In this document: piece by piece, positions 1 to 6,976 of the stretch
How positions within the stretch are numbered: the stretch's first letter is position 1
How the letters are laid out: every line of letters begins with the position of its first letter
DNA from: an uncultured Lachnospiraceae bacterium
GTDB lineage: Bacteria; Bacillota_A; Clostridia; Lachnospirales; Lachnospiraceae
Assembly (NCBI GenBank): GCA_902783205.1
Contig: CACZQE010000177.1
Location: 1 to 11,085, forward strand
Direction of reading: 5' to 3'
Length of the DNA: 11,085 nt
Translations under genes and position numbers: made by a program
The notes under the pieces: model-generated
What the model saw: the letters and a program-made list of their open reading frames with translations, nothing else
The model's database searches: none
What the model was told of the DNA's origin: nothing

Positions 1-900
1 ACGGGCGGTCAGCATACCGCAGGACTTACCGCCGATCAGGCCGGTTCCCACCATATGCTCCTTGACAAAAAAGTAATCCTCCGGTTTAAAATGCCGGCGA
101 AGAAGTTTTTTGATCTCAGGGTCCCGGCTCATCATGATATCCCGGATCCTGGCGCAGGCCGAAGATACATCTTCCCCCGCTTCATAATCTCTCTGGACCT
201 GGCGGAAGAAACGGTCCCAGCTGTCCATGCTCTGCTCCCGGGCATTCCGTCCGGCATAGTTCATGGCTTTTCTGAAACGGGCACTCTCCAATCCGTCGGA
301 AACAGGCAGAAAACCTTCCCTGTCCCTGAAAACAAAGGGAAGCTCTTCTCTGCCGTCCACGCCGCCGTATTTGCGGACACGCACATAGAGATCTTTGAAA
401 TCCGGGAAAACCTCCATGAGGCTGTCGGCCGCCTCCCTGATCTGCACAATGGTCTCGCCGGCATGACGGCTCCGGACCAGAGGAAAGAAGGCACAGCAGT
501 TTCCGGCGGCCACCAGAGGGGTAACCACCGTAAAAAAGTTCTGCATCATCAGATCCGTGGCCCAGGCTGTCTGAAGCTCGGAAAGGCAGTCAAATATATA
601 AAATGTCTCATGGCCATGGTCAGCCAGCAGCCTGCATACTGCGATGGTAAAGGCTTCAAACCGGTGAGAAAGAGGGATGTGAGCCGTCTCTACGTCTTTC
701 CCGTAGGGGGACGCCTCGCCGGAAAAGCTGATATGGACAATCTCCTTTCCCGCCTTCTTTGCCTCCCTTATATAGTAAGGCATGATCTGGACAAAGTCGG
801 GAAGACCGCTTAATGTCCAGACAATATTGTGACCGGCGGCCCTGTCGGCAGGCAGATGATTCAGGTCAGGCTCATTGATGTCTCTGTAGGCTTCCGTCAT
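1..900 (-). CDS. PEP/pyruvate-binding (PPDK-like ATP-grasp) protein with KaiC-like N-terminal domain, partial
   Basis: The reading frame is open for 300 codons from an ATG at 900 and leaves the window at its left edge, so the C-terminus is missing. Residues 20-180 are predicted alpha/beta. They begin GHNIVWTLSGL and hold a Walker-B-like strand YIFDCLSEL (101-109) but no P-loop, which resembles the degenerate KaiC/RecA domain found in front of some PEP-synthase-like proteins. Residues 210-280 look helical. GTGLIGGKSCGML (285-297) matches the start of the pyruvate phosphate dikinase / PEP synthase nucleotide-binding domain (family pattern GGKxxxL). The family moves phosphate between ATP, pyruvate and PEP; whether this member is an active enzyme cannot be judged without the missing part. 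The start lies inside the upstream transporter gene (29 bp overlap), behind AAAGGA and AAGGAGA, so the two are probably co-transcribed and coupled. The domain call is firm for the GGK motif and inferred for the KaiC-like part. Confidence 0.75.
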   Translation of the reverse strand, partial: MTEAYRDINEPDLNHLPADRAAGHNIVWTLSGLPDFVQIMPYYIREAKKAGKEIVHISFSGEASPYGKDVETAHIPLSHRFEAFTIAVCRLLADHGHETFYIFDCLSELQTAWATDLMMQNFFTVVTPLVAAGNCCAFFPLVRSRHAGETIVQIREAADSLMEVFPDFKDLYVRVRKYGGVDGREELPFVFRDREGFLPVSDGLESARFRKAMNYAGRNAREQSMDSWDRFFRQVQRDYEAGEDVSSACARIRDIMMSRDPEIKKLLRRHFKPEDYFFVKEHMVGTGLIGGKSCGMLTAR

Positions 901-1837
901 TCTCCTTGCTTCCTTTCTGCTCCCCGGCGGGAATCTGCGAGAGTATGACTGCGGTAAAAAGGAGCACACACCCGAACAGTTCTTTGGCGGTCAGGCCCTG
1001 TCCCAGGATCATCCATCCAGCCAGAGCGGAGAAAACCGACTCCATGCTCATCAGCAGGGAGGCTACCGAGGGATCCGTGTGCTTCTGGGCGACAATCTGC
1101 AGAGTATAACCTACCGCGCCGGACATAAGTCCCGCATAAAGGATAGGAATACCGGCCGCCCGGATGGCAGTCATATCAGGATGTTCAAAAACAAACATGC
1201 CGCATGCGGCAATCAAAGTTGTAAAGAAAAACTGTGTATTGGCAAGCCGGACCGCATTGTCCACTCTCTCGGAAAAGTAATCCACACAGAGAATCTGGCA
1301 GCTGAAAAGAAAGGCGCACAGGATAACCAGAGCATCTCCCGGCCCGATCCGGAAGCCTTCCTTGATGCTGATCAGATAAAGGCCTGTGAGTCCCAGAATT
1401 GCGCAGAAAAAAAACCGCTTTCCCACCTTCTTTCCAAACAGAAGTCCCATCAGGGGAACCAGGATCACATAGAGAGCCGTGATGAATCCGGCCTTTCCGG
1501 CAGTTGTATATTTTATTCCGGCCTGCTGGGCAAGACTGGCCATTCCAAGAAAAAAGCCGCAGCAGGCGCCTCCTGCAAGATATAGTTTGTGATTCCGGCC
1601 CCGCGGATCCGGGCCGTCCGGAGCAGAAGAGGCTTTGTCCCGGTTCCGGGAATTCTTTTCAAAGAAACATGTGACAGGGATCAGAACCAGGGTAGAAAGT
1701 ATATAGCGGGTACACACAAAGGTCCAGGGGCCAACATAGTCTGTTCCCACACTCTGAGCCACAAAAGCAATACCCCACACAAGGGCGGTCAGAAGCAGGA
1801 GCAGATTGCTGATCATTTTAATCCGGCCTTCATTCAT
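872..1837 (-). CDS. EamA/DMT-family membrane transporter
   Basis: This 321-residue protein is built of about ten hydrophobic segments in two repeats, the layout of EamA (drug/metabolite transporter) permeases, which export or import small metabolites across the cytoplasmic membrane. The first segment (9-30, NLLLLLTALVWGIAFVAQS) is typical. A hydrophilic loop at 60-85 separates segments 2 and 3, and the second EamA repeat ends with SLLMSMESVFSALAGWMILGQ (260-280), the most recognisable family stretch. The substrate cannot be read from the sequence. The start at 1837 has a modest GAGAGGAA site 9-11 bases upstream; Met8 is an alternative that begins right at the first membrane helix. The C-terminal tail is charged and overlaps the start of the PEP-binding gene, so the two are probably an operon. 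Immediately upstream lies a truncated IS5 transposase whose reading frame ends 8 bp inside this gene. Confidence 0.88.
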   Translation of the reverse strand: MNEGRIKMISNLLLLLTALVWGIAFVAQSVGTDYVGPWTFVCTRYILSTLVLIPVTCFFEKNSRNRDKASSAPDGPDPRGRNHKLYLAGGACCGFFLGMASLAQQAGIKYTTAGKAGFITALYVILVPLMGLLFGKKVGKRFFFCAILGLTGLYLISIKEGFRIGPGDALVILCAFLFSCQILCVDYFSERVDNAVRLANTQFFFTTLIAACGMFVFEHPDMTAIRAAGIPILYAGLMSGAVGYTLQIVAQKHTDPSVASLLMSMESVFSALAGWMILGQGLTAKELFGCVLLFTAVILSQIPAGEQKGSKENDGSLQRHQ

Positions 1838-2318
1838 GTTGCTTTGTTCCTCTCTGTTTTTTCTGATTAGGCGCGAATATCAGGGCGGCATCCATGATTT
1901 TCCCACGTCTTAAGAGCTTGCCAGAAGCTCTGAGCCTGCTGTTTATATCTTCAATCATGTCCCGGCCGATCCCGGTGGAGTCCATCAGGTGGCGGAATTT
2001 GAGAAGGGTCGTGGCATCCGGCACCTGTTCATCCAGGAAATCCAGATGCATGAATTTATGCATGGCATAACTGTCGTAGACTGCATCCTCAATCCCCTGG
2101 TCCGAAAGGCCGAACCAGCTTTTCATCAGATACATTCTCAGCATCATCTCAATACTTCTGGGCGGTCTTCCCCGTTTTCCTTCAGGATAGTAAGGCCTGA
2201 TCCTGTCTACATAGTCCTTCCATGGAACCACAAGGTCCATTTCATCAAGAAATTCTTCCTTCCTTGTTCTCCGCCTCCTGTTATTATATTCAATATCACT
2301 GAATGTCTGCTGCCGCAT
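1830..2318 (-). pseudogene. IS5-family transposase, 3'-truncated remnant
   Basis: The translation (162 codons from the ATG at 2318) follows the N-terminal half of IS5/InsH-type transposases in order: QTFSDIEYNNRRRRTRKEEFL, then WKDYVDRIRPYYPEGKRGRPP, MLRMYLMKSWFGLSD, PDATTLLKFRHLM and RRGKIMDAALIFAP. IS5 transposases are DDE enzymes of about 300-330 residues; this one keeps only the first Asp (D143 in IMDAALI) and lacks the rest of the catalytic core. Similarity fades after residue 150 or so, near position 1868, and the frame then runs 18 more bases or more to a TGA at 1830-1832 inside the EamA start region. The internal start at 2318 is preferred over the ATG at 2348 because GAGAGGTG and AGGA precede it. 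It cannot encode an active transposase; it is a scar of an insertion followed by deletion. Confidence 0.85.
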
Positions 2319-2372
2319 TTCCTGCACCTCTCTCCTTCTCAGGTCCATGCTCTTTATATTCCATACTCTATG

Positions 2373-2422
2373 ATTGTATCACATCGGTGCTGATTCGTCT
2401 TTTATTTATGGGAGAATGACCC
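2373..2422 (-). mobile_element. Outer end of the IS5 remnant with transposase promoter
   Basis: Between the transposase start and the feo promoter lies non-coding DNA that, read on the minus strand, has TGATACAAT (2373-2381), an extended -10 element correctly placed upstream of the transposase remnant. A -35 is poor (AAGACG at 17 bp). The minus-strand sequence GGGTCATTCTCCC at 2410-2422 is the likeliest terminal repeat, because it sits where the IS end is expected and borders the feo -35. The matching repeat at the other end has been deleted, so the true boundary is inferred rather than shown. Confidence 0.4.
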
Positions 2423-2462
2423 TTGACTTTTTTATTGCGTTTGTTTACTCTAACGTAAGTAA
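2423..2462 (+). promoter_or_regulatory. Probable feo promoter with candidate operator palindrome
   Basis: TTGACT (2423-2428) and TACTCT (2446-2451) are separated by 17 bp and lie about 25-50 bases before the first feo gene. The -35 is close to consensus and the -10 is weak, as is common for regulated promoters. A perfect inverted repeat TTACT-N8-AGTAA (2445-2462) covers the -10 and the start of the leader, a position from which a bound repressor would block initiation. I see no classical Fur box. Assigning the repeat to a Fur- or DtxR-type iron regulator is inference only. Confidence 0.45.
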
Positions 2463-2474
2463 GGAGAAGAAATC

Positions 2475-2693
2475 ATGGCAAATATTATTGTAGTGATCAT
2501 TCTGGCCGTCATTGTCGGACTTGCCGTCAGACATATTGTGAAGTCACTGAAAAGCGGTAACTGCTGCGGCTGTTCGGGAAACTGCTCTTCCTGCAGCGGC
2601 TGCCCCGGGACCGGGACTTTCCCCCCCTCCGGCAGAAGGCCGGAAGACCGTCAGAAGGATTTGAATATAAAAAAGGAAACAACTGATTTATGA
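2475..2693 (+). CDS. FeoB-associated Cys-rich membrane protein
   Basis: This 72-residue protein has one N-terminal membrane helix (residues 3-19, NIIVVIILAVIVGLAVR), a short basic stretch and a cluster of six cysteines, CCGCSGNCSSCSGC (30-43). That is the pattern of the FeoB-associated Cys-rich membrane protein family, small proteins encoded beside feoB in Firmicutes and thought to assist ferrous iron transport, possibly by binding metal at the membrane. The hydrophilic tail after residue 50 is rich in charged residues. The start is well supported by AAGGAG at 2461-2466, eight bases before the ATG. It is the first gene of the feo operon, and its stop overlaps the start of feoAB (ATGA at 2690-2693), so translation of the two is probably coupled. 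The exact role is unproven for the family. Confidence 0.88.
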   Translation: MANIIVVIILAVIVGLAVRHIVKSLKSGNCCGCSGNCSSCSGCPGTGTFPPSGRRPEDRQKDLNIKKETTDL

Positions 2694-5059
2694 AAAAAGA
2701 AAGTGAAAAAGCAATCACATTAAAAGAACTGAAGATCGGTCAGAGCGGAATCGTCACCAGCGTAGGCGGGGAAGGAGCCTTAAGACAGCATTTTCTGGAT
2801 ATGGGAGTCATTCCCGGTGCCAAGATCACCGTTGTCAAGTACGCCCCTATGGGAGATCCCGTGGAACTGATGATTCACGGATATGAGCTTACTCTGCGCC
2901 TTGATGACGCAGCCAGGATAGGTGTGGAACCTGTATCCGCCGAGGAGAAGGACCAGGCCGCTTCCAGGCCTGTCCGTAAAACAGACCACCCGGGGCTGGG
3001 AGAAGGGGGCAAGTTCCATCCCAAGGGAAGCGGTGACCCTCTCCCGGAGGGAACTCTTTTGACCTTTGCTCTTGTGGGCAACCAGAACAGCGGGAAAACC
3101 ACTCTTTTTAACCGCCTTACGGGATCCAATCAGCATATAGGCAACTTCCCGGGGGTTACGGTGGACCGCAAGGACGGAATCATCCAGGGCCGCAAGGACA
3201 CTCTGATCACAGACCTTCCCGGCATCTATTCCATGTCCCCCTACAGCAGCGAGGAAATCGTGTCCAGGAATTTCGTTCTGATGGATCATCCCAAAGCCAT
3301 TATCAACATCGTGGACGCAACCAACATAGAGCGGAACCTCTATCTGACCATGCAGCTGCTGGAGATGAATATGCCCGTTGTCGTGGCATTGAATATGATG
3401 GACGAGGTCACTTCCAACGGAGGAAGTATCGACATCAATGCCATGGAAGAAATGCTGGGTGTTCCCGTCGTTCCCATATCAGCCGCCAAGAATCAGGGAG
3501 TCTCGGAGCTGGTGGATCACGCCCTCCATATCGCCTACTATCAGGAGAAACCCATGCGGCAGGATTTCTGTGACGAAAATGACAACGGCGGCGCAGTTCA
3601 CCGCTGTCTCCACGCCATCTGCCACCTTATCGAAGATCATGCTCTGGCCGCCGGACTTCCCGTCCGTTTTGCCGCCGGAAAGGTCATCGAGGGCGATCCT
3701 CTCATCCTGGACCAGCTGAAACTGGACCGGAATGAGACTGAGACCATGGAGCACATCATTGTACAGATGGAGACCGAGCGGGGCCTCGACCGAAGTGCCG
3801 CCATGGCGGATATGCGCTTTTCATTTATCCAGAGGGTATGTGAAGAAACAGTAATCCGCCCCCGTGAAAGCAGGGAGCGGATCCGAAGTGAGAAAATTGA
3901 CCGGTTCCTTACCGGCAAATATACAGCCATTCCGGCTTTTATTCTGATCATGGGTATGGTTTCATACCTGACATTCAGTGTGATCGGGGCCTGGCTTCAG
4001 GGACTGCTGGAGATGGGCATAGACAGTCTGTCTGCCCTCCTGGACCGGACCCTTGCCGCCGCAGGCGTAAACTCTGCCATCCACGGGCTGATCATCGACG
4101 GTATCGTTGCGGGCGTCGGCAGCGTTTTAAGCTTCCTGCCCATTATCGTGACCCTTTTCTTCTTCCTCTCTTTGCTGGAGGACAGCGGCTATATCGCCCG
4201 TGTCGCATTTTTCATGGACAAGCTGCTCAGAAGAATCGGCCTGTCGGGCCGGAGCATCGTGCCCCTTCTGGTGGGATTCGGCTGTACCGTGCCCGCAGTT
4301 ATGGCTACCCGGACCCTGCCCAGTGAGCGGGACCGGAAGATGACCATCCTGCTGACTCCGTTTATGAGCTGTACGGCCAAAGTGCCCATCTACACATTTT
4401 TCATTGCAGCCTTCTTCCCCAGACAGGGCTGGCTGATCATGGTGGGACTTTACCTTCTGGGCATTATCATGGGCATCCTGGTTTCGGTTCTCTACAGGAA
4501 CACCTTCTTTAAGGGAGAGCCGGCTCCTTTTGTCATGGAGCTTCCCAATTACCGCATGCCCAGCCCCAAAAATGTAATCCAGCTGCTCTGGGAAAAAGCC
4601 AAGGACTTCCTGCAGAGAGCCTTTTCCATCATCCTGGTTACCACCATCCTGGTCTGGTTCCTGCAGAACTTTGACGGCCACCTGAACATGGTCGCCGACT
4701 CCAAAGACAGTATCCTGGCAGCCATTTCCGGCATCCTGGTGCCTGTTATGCGGCCTCTGGGCCTTGGAGACTGGCGGATCTGCACCTCTCTCTTCAGCGG
4801 CTTCATGGCCAAAGAGAGTGTGGTTTCCACCCTGGAAGTCCTTTTCGGCAGAAATGTCGGAAGCGCCATGTCACCTGTGGCCGCGGCTGCTCTCCTGGTC
4901 TTCTCCCTCCTCTACGCCCCCTGTGTGGCTGCAGTGGCATCCATTAACAGGGAGCTGGGAAAAAGGTGGGCGGCAGCCGTCGTGATCTGGCAGTGCGCCG
5001 TCGCATGGATCGCAGCCTTTGTCGTCCACGCGGTCATGCTCATGATCACTGCTCTTTAG
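2690..5059 (+). CDS. feoB: Ferrous iron transporter, FeoA-FeoB fusion
   Basis: This 789-residue protein imports Fe(II) through the cytoplasmic membrane. Residues 8-84 are a FeoA (SH3-like) domain (LKELKIGQSG, LRQHFLDMGVIPGAKITVVK). A polar linker follows at 85-122, then the FeoB G domain with all five motifs: GNQNSGKT (130-137), Thr157 in FPGVTVD, DLPG (175-178), NMMD (235-238) and SAAK (264-267). A helical GDI-like region runs to about 400, and the rest is the membrane core, with the two Gate regions containing GCTVPA (531-536) and CTAKVPIY (561-568), and GFMAKES (704-710). The length is normal for a FeoA-FeoB fusion and nothing essential is missing. The start overlaps the stop of the Cys-rich protein gene by ATGA, so it depends on the promoter at 2423-2451. 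Its stop is one base from the convergent alcohol dehydrogenase stop, leaving no room for a dedicated terminator. Confidence 0.96.
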   Translation: MKKESEKAITLKELKIGQSGIVTSVGGEGALRQHFLDMGVIPGAKITVVKYAPMGDPVELMIHGYELTLRLDDAARIGVEPVSAEEKDQAASRPVRKTDHPGLGEGGKFHPKGSGDPLPEGTLLTFALVGNQNSGKTTLFNRLTGSNQHIGNFPGVTVDRKDGIIQGRKDTLITDLPGIYSMSPYSSEEIVSRNFVLMDHPKAIINIVDATNIERNLYLTMQLLEMNMPVVVALNMMDEVTSNGGSIDINAMEEMLGVPVVPISAAKNQGVSELVDHALHIAYYQEKPMRQDFCDENDNGGAVHRCLHAICHLIEDHALAAGLPVRFAAGKVIEGDPLILDQLKLDRNETETMEHIIVQMETERGLDRSAAMADMRFSFIQRVCEETVIRPRESRERIRSEKIDRFLTGKYTAIPAFILIMGMVSYLTFSVIGAWLQGLLEMGIDSLSALLDRTLAAAGVNSAIHGLIIDGIVAGVGSVLSFLPIIVTLFFFLSLLEDSGYIARVAFFMDKLLRRIGLSGRSIVPLLVGFGCTVPAVMATRTLPSERDRKMTILLTPFMSCTAKVPIYTFFIAAFFPRQGWLIMVGLYLLGIIMGILVSVLYRNTFFKGEPAPFVMELPNYRMPSPKNVIQLLWEKAKDFLQRAFSIILVTTILVWFLQNFDGHLNMVADSKDSILAAISGILVPVMRPLGLGDWRICTSLFSGFMAKESVVSTLEVLFGRNVGSAMSPVAAAALLVFSLLYAPCVAAVASINRELGKRWAAAVVIWQCAVAWIAAFVVHAVMLMITAL

Positions 5060-5060
5060 A

Positions 5061-6167
5061 CTATTTATCTTCAACCTTTAAAGACTTGCGGAGGATCTGT
5101 TCGATCCCCTCTCTGTCAATCGTATAAGGAAATGTTTTCAGTTTGCCGGGATTGACCGCCATGTCATCAGCCGTTTTAACTAAAAAGGCTTCTGATACGA
5201 CTTCTTCTCCCAGGAGACGGCGGATCATCCCGTCAAATGCGGCAACATCTTCCAGTCCCAGAAGGGACAGGACCTTCTTAACCGGCTCCGGATCATTTGC
5301 GGCCAGAGCCTCCATATAGGCAGCCAGTAAAAGGCCGCAGGCCCTTCCGTGAGGCACATTGTATGTCAGGGTCAGAGGATAGCTCAGAGCGTGGGGCAGA
5401 GATGTCCCGGTCTGGGCTATTGCCATGCCTGCAACTGTCGCGGTCAGCATGCAGCGGCTGTAGACCTCTTCATCCCCCTCCTGCTCTCCTTCCAGGAAAG
5501 GAATCAGGCCGGACCAGAGCTGCAGGCCGTACTCGGAAAACATATGATTATAAAGATTGGCCTTGCTGTGGAGTCTGCTTTCCACCAGGTGGGCAAGGGC
5601 ATCCACTGCCGTGTTGACGATCAGCTTTCTGCCGGCACCGGCAATATACTTGCCGTCCACCAGGGCAATCTGCGGATAGACATTGTAACTCATACTGCCC
5701 TTCTTCATAAGCTCGGGCCTGGTCAGCACCGCATTGGGGGTCACCTCGGCGCCGGTTCCGCAGGTGGTGGGAACTGCCGCGTAAGGAGTCGGTTTCAGGT
5801 CCTTGCCCGCATAGAGGCAATCGCCCGTTTCATCGGGATTGGCCAGAAGAATGGCTGCGGCTTTTCCCGCATCCAGGGGCGAACCGCCTCCTATACCGAT
5901 GACAAAGTCGGCGCCTGCCTTTTTCCCGAGCTCGGCGGCCCTCACAACAGTCTGAACGGATGGATTCTCCTCCACCTCGTTAAAGACCACATAGGGAATC
6001 GAAGCCTGGTCAAGCACAGCTGTCACATCTGCCAGTGAACCGTTGGCAAGGGCAGAATGCCTTCCCGTCAGAATCAGGGCACTGGTTCCAAGAGCCGTCA
6101 GTTCTTCCGCATGATTTTTCACACAATCCTTTTCTGCAAATACATTTGTCGGCGCATAAAAACGCAT
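5061..6167 (-). CDS. Iron-containing (group III) alcohol dehydrogenase
   Basis: This 368-residue cytoplasmic oxidoreductase would interconvert an alcohol and an aldehyde with NAD(P)H. The Rossmann-like half carries GGGSPLDAGKA (93-103), the family's nucleotide-binding signature, and PTTCGTGAEVTPNAV (133-147). The metal-binding half has the expected four ligands, D189 and H193 in DALAHLVES, H259 in LPHALSYP and H273 in NVPHGRACG, so it should bind Fe(II) or a similar divalent metal. The length is typical. The start is fixed by GGGAGGTG eight bases upstream of the ATG. It lies 36 bp downstream of the histidine phosphatase gene with no promoter visible in between, so it is probably the second gene of that transcript. 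The substrate (ethanol, butanol, lactaldehyde, 1,3-propanediol and others are known in the family) cannot be told. Confidence 0.92.
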   Translation of the reverse strand: MRFYAPTNVFAEKDCVKNHAEELTALGTSALILTGRHSALANGSLADVTAVLDQASIPYVVFNEVEENPSVQTVVRAAELGKKAGADFVIGIGGGSPLDAGKAAAILLANPDETGDCLYAGKDLKPTPYAAVPTTCGTGAEVTPNAVLTRPELMKKGSMSYNVYPQIALVDGKYIAGAGRKLIVNTAVDALAHLVESRLHSKANLYNHMFSEYGLQLWSGLIPFLEGEQEGDEEVYSRCMLTATVAGMAIAQTGTSLPHALSYPLTLTYNVPHGRACGLLLAAYMEALAANDPEPVKKVLSLLGLEDVAAFDGMIRRLLGEEVVSEAFLVKTADDMAVNPGKLKTFPYTIDREGIEQILRKSLKVEDK

Positions 6168-6203
6168 ACTTATTACACCTCCCGATCATCCTCTTAAAGA
6201 CTT

Positions 6204-6839
6204 TTATGATATAGTCAGGTCCGCCTCATCATAAAACATCTTGTTTTCGCAGACCATTTCCATTTTTCCGTCCTTTACTTCAAAAATAATGGCTTCGCAG
6301 TTCTTGCCGAAGCTGCTGTTCCAGAGTTCGCTCATGGGTCTTCCCGTAATATGCACGATAAATGCGTGCATCCATGTAGTATGACCCACTACCAGGACAC
6401 ATTCCTTTTTCCCCTCAAGGGGAATGACCCGGTCCCTGAAAAAGGCATCCGCCCTCTCGATCACGGTCTGATAGCTCTCCGCTCCTTTGATGGGTTTGTA
6501 TTTATGAGGTTCGTTAAAAAAGCGCTGATAACGGACAAAATGAGGGTCATTCATGGTTTTTCCGAAACATCTGCCGTTATCGCGTCCGAAGTCGATCTCT
6601 TTTAAACGGTCGTCAAACTCGATGGTTAGGGGTCTGTCCCCCACGATGGTCTCGGCAGTGACCCTTGCTCTGGACAGAGGGCTGGCGATCACATAGTCAA
6701 AAGGTATGTCCTTCATGCCTTCCGCTGCGAGTCTGGCCTGCTCCAGGCCTCTGGGTGTCAGCTTGGTATCATGCTGGCCCTGCAGTTTTTTTCTTTTATT
6801 CCATGTGGTCTGTCCGTGTCTGACAAAGTATACTAACAT
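6204..6839 (-). CDS. Histidine phosphatase family protein (phosphoglycerate mutase-like)
   Basis: This 211-residue protein of the branch-1 histidine phosphatase family removes or transfers phosphate through a phospho-histidine. The N-terminal VRHGQTTWN (6-14) holds the nucleophile H8. SPLSRARVTAETI (53-65) supplies the second arginine (R57), EIDFGRDNG (81-89) has the usual acid, and VVGHTTWMHAF (150-160) gives the second catalytic histidine (H153). The substrate is not evident; members include cofactor-dependent mutases, alpha-ribazole phosphatases and broad phosphatases. The ATG at 6839 is chosen over the one at 6860 because AAGGAG lies seven bases upstream of it. The longer start has no ribosome site and would begin only about seven bases after the likely transcription start. 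It is probably co-transcribed with the alcohol dehydrogenase downstream. Confidence 0.9.
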   Translation of the reverse strand: MLVYFVRHGQTTWNKRKKLQGQHDTKLTPRGLEQARLAAEGMKDIPFDYVIASPLSRARVTAETIVGDRPLTIEFDDRLKEIDFGRDNGRCFGKTMNDPHFVRYQRFFNEPHKYKPIKGAESYQTVIERADAFFRDRVIPLEGKKECVLVVGHTTWMHAFIVHITGRPMSELWNSSFGKNCEAIIFEVKDGKMEMVCENKMFYDEADLTIS

Positions 6840-6873
6840 GGCCGGTCTCCTTTCTTTCATTTATGTCATTTCC

Positions 6874-6882
6874 ATTATAGCA
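6874..6882 (-). promoter_or_regulatory. Extended -10 promoter for the phosphatase / alcohol dehydrogenase unit
   Basis: On the minus strand TGCTATAAT is a perfect extended -10 (TGN plus TATAAT). The -35 region is A-rich and has no good TTGACA. Transcription would start near 6867, giving a leader of about 28 bases before the ATG at 6839. Confidence 0.6.
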
Positions 6883-6941
6883 TGGTCATTATTTTTTTCG
6901 TATTATTTATCTGTTATATTCCCATCATTTCACCGCCAGAT

Positions 6942-6950
6942 TGATATACT
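6942..6950 (+). promoter_or_regulatory. Extended -10 promoter for the recombinase-like gene
   Basis: TGATATACT is an extended -10 (TGN plus TATACT) without a recognisable -35. Transcription would start near 6957, about 20 bases before the ATG at 6977. It diverges from the phosphatase promoter about 60 bp away in an AT-rich spacer. Confidence 0.5.
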
Positions 6951-6976
6951 GGAAGAAGGAAAGTGGGTGAAAAATC

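Noticed and set aside
55..813. Long plus-strand open frame of 252 codons
   Set aside because: It lies opposite the PEP-binding protein gene, has no ribosome site and shows no recognisable domain; the minus-strand translation carries the clear GGK motif.
896..905. GTCATTCTCC, matching the probable IS5 end at 2410-2422 and suggesting a second terminal repeat
   Set aside because: It is simply the reverse complement of the ribosome site and start codon region of the PEP-binding gene, and an element of that span would have to contain the whole transporter gene.
4127..4681. Minus-strand open frame of 184 codons opposite feoAB
   Set aside because: Low-complexity His/Gln/Asp-rich shadow of the transporter's codon pattern with no start signals.
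5053..5086. Possible hairpin TCTTTA / TAAAGA at the convergent junction as a terminator
   Set aside because: Only six A-T-rich pairs with a loop of about 20 bases and no proper T tract; too weak to call.
6840..6860. Longer start for the histidine phosphatase
   Set aside because: No ribosome site, and AAGGAG sits within the extension exactly where it should be for the ATG at 6839.
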